Below, piece by piece: positions 32,125-36,449 of a stretch of 36,449 bases of DNA. The first letter of the stretch is position 1. Every line of letters starts with the position of its first letter. The translations under genes were made by a program, and so were the position numbers. The notes under the pieces were generated by a model. That model was not told the DNA's origin and made no database searches. It saw only the letters and a program-made list of their open reading frames with translations. The stretch is taken from NCBI GenBank assembly GCA_024763355.1, contig JANTFR010000005.1, positions 1-36,449 on the forward strand, read 5' to 3'. Source of the stretch: Anaerolineales bacterium (GTDB lineage: Bacteria > Chloroflexota > Anaerolineae > Anaerolineales > DRKV01).

Positions 32125-33654
32125 CTATGCTTCTTCCGGGGTATCGCCTTCGGGGGTCTCTTCCGCTTCGGGAGCGGCGGCCTCTTCGGGGGTGTCCGTT
32201 TCGCTACTTCCTTCGGCTTTGGGGGCTTCGAGAGATTCTTCCGATGAATCTTCTGCGTCAGGGGCGCTTGTTTCTTCCTCCCCCGCTCCCGCTTCTGCCT
32301 CCTCGGCCTCCTCCGGTTCGTCGCCTTTGCCCTGAGCAATCTTGCTCAAAGCCTGGAGGGCTTTCTCGTTGATGAGGTCCGCCATGACGGAGCCAATCAG
32401 ACCTTGAAGGGCTTGGGGGTCTTGAATCATTTTGCGGAATTCCTTCTCCGGCATTTGCTGGGAGAGATGCGTCAGGAATTCCATCGTGCTCTGCTGGACT
32501 TCATCCTCTCCGGCTTCCACTTCTTCTTCCTGTGAGAACTGGAAGAGTGCCAGGGTGCGCCGCACTCTGGCCTCTGCGGCCTTGCGGAGTTCCTCTTCCA
32601 GTTCTTCTTCGCTTTGCTGACTGAATTGCAGGTAGGTTTGCAGGTCCAGCCCCTGTTCTTGGAGACTGTGCTCAAACTCCTCCTGTAAATTGTTCAGTTC
32701 TCGTTGCAGGGTGGCGGGAGCAAATTTGATTTCGGACTGTTCTACGAGGGCGTCGAGAACGCGGTTGCTGTAATCTTTGTCGTATTCGGAGCGGCTCTGG
32801 GATTCTAGTAACTCGTGGACGGTTGTGCGCAAATTGGCGATGGTCTCGAAATCGCCCAGGGACTGGGCAAATTCGTCATCCGCTTCGGGTACTTCGCGCT
32901 CGGTCACTTTTTCCACTTTGATGTGGAAGTGCACTTTTTTACCCTGGAAGGTCTCCGATGGGGCCTCCTCGTCGTACTCGTATTCCACTTCTTTCTCATC
33001 TTCGGCGGAAAGCCCCAATACCTGCCGCGAGAATCCGGGGAACGGCCATTCGTCCGTGGTGTCGGTTTCTTCAGATTCAATCAATACCGGTACGTGGCGG
33101 TCTTTGAGGATGGCGGTTTCCTCCCCCTCGGGGGCATCCAGCCATTCGGCATTGAGCACAATGTGGACGATGTCGCCTTCCTGGGCGGGACGCTCCACGG
33201 TGGTGACCACGGCTTGCTGCTGCCGGAGCATGTCGAGGTACTCGTCCACGTCTTTCTCGGAGGGTGCCTCATACTCGTAGGGCAGACGCAGGTCTTTGTA
33301 GTCCCCCAGGGTTACTTCCGGTTCCAGAGGAACGGTGAAGACCAGGGTGAGAGGGTCCATCTCGGTAATTTCCTCGAGAATGCCAGCCGCTCCGGGGGTA
33401 ATGTCGGCTTCCTCAAGCGCTTTGGGGTAGAGTTCATCGGCCAACTGGTCAATGGCCTCTTCGATGACCGCTGCTTCACCAACATGCCGAACAACGACGT
33501 TGTAAGGGGCTTTACCGGGGCGAAAGCCGGGAATTTTGATGCCGCGCGCTAATTTACGGGCTGCGCGCCGCTTGGCGCGCTCGAATTCTTCGTTCTCTAC
33601 CTGGATGGTGAGAGTGATTTCATGATTCTCAGTGGGGGTAGTCTCGATTTTCAA
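32125..33654 (-). CDS. tig: Trigger factor
   Basis: A 509-residue ribosome-associated chaperone and peptidyl-prolyl isomerase. The ribosome-docking loop reads 'GFRPGKAP' (usually GFRxGxxP). The N-terminal domain spans about 1-115, the FKBP-type PPIase about 150-250 ('PAQEGDIVHIVLNAEWL', 'GKKVHFHIKVEKV'), and the helical substrate-cradling domain runs to about 440. The last 65 residues are an acidic low-complexity tail (E/A/P/S/T) that makes it longer than E. coli TF (432). The start codon is TTG at 33654, with AAGGAA about 9 nt upstream; no in-frame ATG or GTG fits. It lies downstream of tRNA-Leu and its terminator, so it needs its own promoter, which I could not identify with confidence. Confidence 0.95.
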   Translation of the reverse strand: MKIETTPTENHEITLTIQVENEEFERAKRRAARKLARGIKIPGFRPGKAPYNVVVRHVGEAAVIEEAIDQLADELYPKALEEADITPGAAGILEEITEMDPLTLVFTVPLEPEVTLGDYKDLRLPYEYEAPSEKDVDEYLDMLRQQQAVVTTVERPAQEGDIVHIVLNAEWLDAPEGEETAILKDRHVPVLIESEETDTTDEWPFPGFSRQVLGLSAEDEKEVEYEYDEEAPSETFQGKKVHFHIKVEKVTEREVPEADDEFAQSLGDFETIANLRTTVHELLESQSRSEYDKDYSNRVLDALVEQSEIKFAPATLQRELNNLQEEFEHSLQEQGLDLQTYLQFSQQSEEELEEELRKAAEARVRRTLALFQFSQEEEVEAGEDEVQQSTMEFLTHLSQQMPEKEFRKMIQDPQALQGLIGSVMADLINEKALQALSKIAQGKGDEPEEAEEAEAGAGEEETSAPDAEDSSEESLEAPKAEGSSETDTPEEAAAPEAEETPEGDTPEEA

Positions 33655-33717
33655 GGCTGCACTTCCTTACGAACAGAGTAATGTGAGATGTCGGCTCAGG
33701 ATGCCACGGTGGGACGG

Positions 33718-33740
33718 AAAAAAGCCCCCGTGCGGGGGCG
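33718..33740 (-). terminator. Intrinsic terminator of tRNA-Leu
   Basis: On the minus strand GCCCCC-GCAC-GGGGGC is followed by TTTTTT, starting 10 nt after the tRNA 3' end. It isolates the tRNA from tig. Confidence 0.92.
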
Positions 33741-33749
33741 CAGTAAGCC

Positions 33750-33834
33750 TGGTGAGGAAGGAGGGACTCGAACCCTCACGCCTTGCGGCACGTGATTCTA
33801 AGTCACGCCTGTCTGCCAGTTCCAGCACTTCCCC
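33750..33834 (-). tRNA. tRNA-Leu (anticodon TAG)
   Basis: An 85-nt class II tRNA on the minus strand. The acceptor is GGGGAAG/CTTCCTC (one G-T), the anticodon loop CTTAGAA gives TAG (reads CUA), the long variable arm is 'TGCCGCAAGGCG', the T arm is GAGGG-TTCGAGT-CCCTC, and discriminator A plus an encoded CCA (33750-33752) follow. In contrast, the tRNA-Pro in this window lacks CCA. It has its own strong promoter and terminator. Confidence 0.96.
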
Positions 33835-33845
33835 ACGGCTCAGGG

Positions 33846-33874
33846 ATTATACGCCAGGATGTTTTTTTCGTCAA
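33846..33874 (-). promoter_or_regulatory. Sigma70-type promoter of tRNA-Leu
   Basis: On the minus strand TTGACG (33869-33874), 17 bp, TATAAT (33846-33851), then 11 bp to the tRNA 5' end. It is the best consensus promoter in the window. Confidence 0.9.
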
Positions 33875-33921
33875 AGGATTTCAGGGGGGCGTCAGGAATT
33901 TCAAATTTGACAAGGTACGGT

Positions 33922-34001
33922 GACTAAAGTCGCAGCGACGCCTGCGAAGCCGCCGCAAGGCGGCTTGACATGAACGCAACTGTTGCAGCGATTTCAATCG
34001 C
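33922..34001. repeat. Cluster of short hairpins after the MFS gene
   Basis: In order: GACT-aa-AGTC, AAGCCGCC-GCAA-GGCGGCTT (33947-33966, with a GNRA-type loop), GCAAC-T-GTTGC (33976-33986), and GCGATT-TC-AATCGC (33988-34001). They fill the spacer between the MFS stop and the tRNA-Leu promoter. None has a T tract on the MFS (minus) side, so they look like a compound REP element. Confidence 0.65.
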
Positions 34002-34038
34002 CGGGTGGCTTCATACTTGGAATTGCTGAGGGGGCGCG

Positions 34039-35502
34039 CTAAAAAACGGAACCCGCCTCATTCCCGCTCGCCGCAATGGGCAAGGCCGCCCCAATGGATA
34101 GAAGGAAAAGGATTCCGTAAATGGAAAAGAGTAGCATGTAGCCGATGGCGGGATTGGCCGGGTAGTGGGCCGCAAAATAATCGGCGATAGGCCCCCCGAT
34201 GTAGGCTCCTACGGCTCCCGCCCCCGCTCCGGCCAGGTTGGAGATACCCAGATAGCGCCCTTCCTCTCCGGGCGGCACCAGGCGTGTCCCCAGCGCCCAG
34301 TTGGATGTGTAGAAAATCCCGCTGGCGATTCCCAGCAGGATGGCTCCGACGTACACAACACCCAGGTGGGGAACAGAGAGCAGCGTCACGGTTCCCAGGG
34401 CGGCAATGCCGCCCGCCGCCACCAACAGGGTTTTATCGCCCCAGCGGTCGCTTAGATAGCCGGCGGGCAGTACGCTGAGCAGGATGAAGACCCCTACCAG
34501 CAAGAGCATCCGGCTGGCCGGGATGGCCGCCCCCTCCCCGGCGTATCCCAGGCGCCCCTGAAAAAAGTAGAGGGTGAACCCCGCCAGGTTGGTGGTGGCG
34601 GTGAGAAAAGCCAGCCGGTTGACCACCCACCAGGTAAAAGCGCCGGTGGAGCGCTGACCCTTTTTCAGCCCGATGCGGAGGCTGAACCACACGCCCAGCC
34701 CAATGGCGGTGCTCATCGCCAGCAGCCCGATGAGGCCCAGTCCCCACAGGGCGGCGCGCAAACTGACGGCCTCCAGCAGGCGGGCGGCGCGGGCCGTCAG
34801 CGCGCCGCTCCCCAGGATGACGAGCGTAAAAACCGCGGTCATCCCGCCCAGGCGCAGCAAAGTCTCCCAGGGAAAGGGCGGTGGGGACGCGGAAGGCGTC
34901 TCCTCAGGAACCAGCATGGTCACGCCCATCGTGAGCAGGAGTACCGCCCCCAAAACCAGCAAGGCGTCTTCCAGATGTCCGTTCCCCACGAGGGGGCCGA
35001 TGGTGAAGGCTACCAGCATCAAGGGGAGGGGAACTTCCATCAAGGCCTTGACTCCCGAAAAACGGCCGCGCTTCTCCGCGGGAACCAGGTCGGGTATCAA
35101 GCCCTGTTGCGGGCCGTGGGCGATGTTGGTGGAGACCATCAACAAAACCAGGCCGGCAAACAGTAGATGGTAGCCATCCATACCCTCCAGGGTGGCGGTG
35201 TATCCGATGAGGGCCAGGCAGGCCAGGTCGAGCAGCGTGCCGGTGAAGATGAAGGGGCGGCGGCGTCCCCAGGGCGAGCGGGAGCGGTCGGAAAGCGTCC
35301 CCGCTGCGGCCTGCACCAGGACGGCGGTCATTAACCCCCAAAGACGCAAACTTCCATAAAATTGCCCCTGCGCGGCTTCGCCGACAAAGCGCTGCACGAG
35401 CAGGGGCAATACCAGAGGCGTCATCGTTTGCGAGAGCGTCGTCAGGCCGGTGAAGTAGATGTTGAGCGTGATGAGGTCGTACCAGCGGAGGGCGCGTCGC
35501 AT
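34039..35502 (-). CDS. MFS transporter (GPH/SLC45-like)
   Basis: A 487-residue integral membrane carrier with about 12 hydrophobic helices. The loop 2-3 motif 'GTLSDRSRSPWGRRRPFIFTG' is of the kind found in the GPH/SLC45 sugar-cation symporter branch, and 'GYLSDRWGDKTLL' is the equivalent loop in the second half. The substrate is not readable, though a sugar or glucoside is plausible given the branch. The start at 35502 (MRRALRWYD) fits the first helix; the track start at 35910 lies inside the upstream AIM24 gene. It begins 11 nt after that gene's stop, so the two are co-transcribed. Confidence 0.88.
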   Translation of the reverse strand: MRRALRWYDLITLNIYFTGLTTLSQTMTPLVLPLLVQRFVGEAAQGQFYGSLRLWGLMTAVLVQAAAGTLSDRSRSPWGRRRPFIFTGTLLDLACLALIGYTATLEGMDGYHLLFAGLVLLMVSTNIAHGPQQGLIPDLVPAEKRGRFSGVKALMEVPLPLMLVAFTIGPLVGNGHLEDALLVLGAVLLLTMGVTMLVPEETPSASPPPFPWETLLRLGGMTAVFTLVILGSGALTARAARLLEAVSLRAALWGLGLIGLLAMSTAIGLGVWFSLRIGLKKGQRSTGAFTWWVVNRLAFLTATTNLAGFTLYFFQGRLGYAGEGAAIPASRMLLLVGVFILLSVLPAGYLSDRWGDKTLLVAAGGIAALGTVTLLSVPHLGVVYVGAILLGIASGIFYTSNWALGTRLVPPGEEGRYLGISNLAGAGAGAVGAYIGGPIADYFAAHYPANPAIGYMLLFSIYGILFLLSIGAALPIAASGNEAGSVF

Positions 35503-35513
35503 GCGATGAGGAA

Positions 35514-36197
35514 TCAGGAACTTTTGACGGGCATGTAGCGGGCCAGTTTGGCGGCCAGGTTGGAAAGGGGCATACTCTGTAAATAGATTTTGCCGGGACC
35601 TTTGAGAGTCGCCAGGAACAGTCCCTCGCCGGAGAAGAAAACGTTCTTCAGCCCTTTGACCCTGGCGATGTCGTAAGAGACGGTCGGCTCGAAGGCCGCG
35701 ATGTGACCGGGGTCCACTTTCATCACCTCTCCGGCGGCCAAGGTATATTCGCGCACTTCGCCCGGAATCTCCAGGAAAACCACGCCCGGTCCGGTCACCT
35801 TTTGCAAGATGAAGCCCTCTCCGCCGAAGAACCCGGCTCCCAGTTTCTTGCGAAAATGCATCTCCAGTTTGACGCTGTTCTCGGCGCACATGAAAGCATC
35901 CTTCTGGCAAATCAGACTTTCCCCGGCGGCCAGGTGCTGCGCCAGGATGTGTCCGGGGGCTTCGGGGGCAAAGGTGACAATCGCCTCGCCGTCAAGGCAG
36001 GTGTAGGTGGTCATAAAGAGTGATTCCCCCGCCAGGGCGCGCCCCAAACCGGCCATTAGCCCGCCTTTGGTGTTGGTTTCCATTTTGACCTTGCCCTTCA
36101 TCCAGGCCATGCCGCCCGACTCGGTGTAAACCGCCTCTCCCTGGGAGAGATGGACGTCCACGGTGGGCATCGTTGTGCCGAAAATCTCGTATTTCAT
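35514..36197 (-). CDS. AIM24/TIGR00266 family protein
   Basis: 227 residues, the typical length, with the beta-rich pattern of the family: 'VHLSQGEAVYTESGGMAWM', 'GGLMAGLGRALAGESLFMTTY', 'FAPEAPGHILAQHL', 'GEGFILQKVTGPGVVFLE' and 'GEGLFLATLKGPGKIYLQSMP'. Members are found in all domains (yeast Aim24 in mitochondria); the bacterial role is not established. AAGGAGG lies about 6 nt before ATG 36197, a strong ribosome site. The upstream partial gene ends 42 nt away on the same strand and the MFS gene follows, suggesting a three-gene unit. Confidence 0.92.
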   Translation of the reverse strand: MKYEIFGTTMPTVDVHLSQGEAVYTESGGMAWMKGKVKMETNTKGGLMAGLGRALAGESLFMTTYTCLDGEAIVTFAPEAPGHILAQHLAAGESLICQKDAFMCAENSVKLEMHFRKKLGAGFFGGEGFILQKVTGPGVVFLEIPGEVREYTLAAGEVMKVDPGHIAAFEPTVSYDIARVKGLKNVFFSGEGLFLATLKGPGKIYLQSMPLSNLAAKLARYMPVKSS

Positions 36198-36239
36198 GGT
36201 GCTGCCTCCTTTTGTTGAAATGAAATTGTTGATAAACCG

Positions 36240-36449
36240 TTAGATGTCAACCTTCGCGCCGAAATCGCGTTCCTCCCCAATGGTGACGAAATAGGATGTG
36301 CAAGCCGCGTCAATCAAATCGGGGGAAAACGAGACGCTCTCCATGTTGTAGCGGGCGATGCTGACCATCTGGTTGAGAATATCGCGCGGGTGCGTCATCC
36401 GCAGGGGGCGCTGGAAGGGTTTGTACCACTTGGCGAGCATGTAATCCAA
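36240..36449 (-). CDS. C-terminal end of an unrecognised protein
   Basis: The last 69 or so residues of a gene that continues beyond the window, so its start is not visible and the track Met is internal. Visible: 'MLAKWYKPFQRPLRMTHPRDILNQ' and 'MESVSFSPDLIDAACTSYFV'. The 'RP.R..HPRDI..Q' stretch looks like the C-terminal helical lid of an AAA+ ATPase, but I cannot confirm it without the Walker motifs. It ends 42 nt before the AIM24 gene and probably heads that unit. Confidence 0.6.
   Translation of the reverse strand: MDYMLAKWYKPFQRPLRMTHPRDILNQMVSIARYNMESVSFSPDLIDAACTSYFVTIGEERDFGAKVDI

Overview
The window reads as a chromosomal segment of a GC-rich bacterium, most likely Chloroflexota class Anaerolineae. 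The pointers are a WD40 protein with a characteristic tail, an INO1-type myo-inositol-phosphate synthase, HisKA_7TM/PAS/GAF hybrid kinases, a GH31 glucosidase, simple tandem octamer arrays at gene junctions and extended -10 promoters. The taxon is an inference from gene content and style; no 16S gene is present.

Layout. 0-0.9 kb: 3' end of a WD40 gene, a tRNA-Pro(CGG) on the minus strand, and a repeat-rich spacer holding a MITE-like inverted-repeat element. 0.9-3.4 kb: a GAF-like histidine kinase (-) divergent from an inositol-phosphate synthase (+). 3.4-8.2 kb (+): zinc alcohol dehydrogenase, YebC, RuvC-RuvA, and a lipoprotein GH13 amylase. 8.4-13.8 kb (+): FolC, Lon, and a Schlafen/AlbA_2 regulator. 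13.9-21.3 kb (+): a tightly overlapping signalling operon (receiver, PAS kinase, receiver, receiver-adenylate cyclase, 7TM-PAS-GAF kinase), facing a second PAS-cyclase on the minus strand (21.3-22.4 kb). 22.6-25.2 kb: a TPR membrane protein, glycerate 2-kinase and a 58-residue basic protein. 25.5-26.7 kb: an alpha/beta-hydrolase fused to a VOC (glyoxalase-like) domain, with unusual active-site residues in both halves. 26.8-30.2 kb (-): MenA and a GH31 glucosidase. 30.3-34 kb: a membrane-anchored DsbA-like thioredoxin (+), then ClpP, trigger factor and tRNA-Leu(TAG) on the minus strand. 34-36.4 kb (-): an MFS carrier, an AIM24 family protein, and the C-terminal end of an unrecognised protein.

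How the genes work together. Most genes are housekeeping: protein quality control (Lon, ClpP, trigger factor), Holliday-junction processing (RuvAC), folate and menaquinone synthesis, and starch/maltose-type glucan degradation (GH13 + GH31). The 14-21 kb cluster is a plausible phosphorelay ending in cAMP production: its only receiver fused to an output domain is the class III cyclase, which has the Lys/Asp pair for ATP.

The most unusual points are: (1) the hydrolase-VOC fusion with an Asp in place of the nucleophilic Ser and no recognisable VOC metal ligands; (2) 8-bp-period tandem arrays placed directly before the start codons of the ADH, lon and menA genes and running into gene ends; (3) four intergenic copies of GTGACNGTCAC, one at a cyclase promoter; (4) AGACTTCCGAA palindromes bracketing the fusion gene; (5) a probable small insertion with 15-bp inverted ends inside a dispersed repeat. 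No CRISPR array, phage gene, transposase gene or rRNA is seen.
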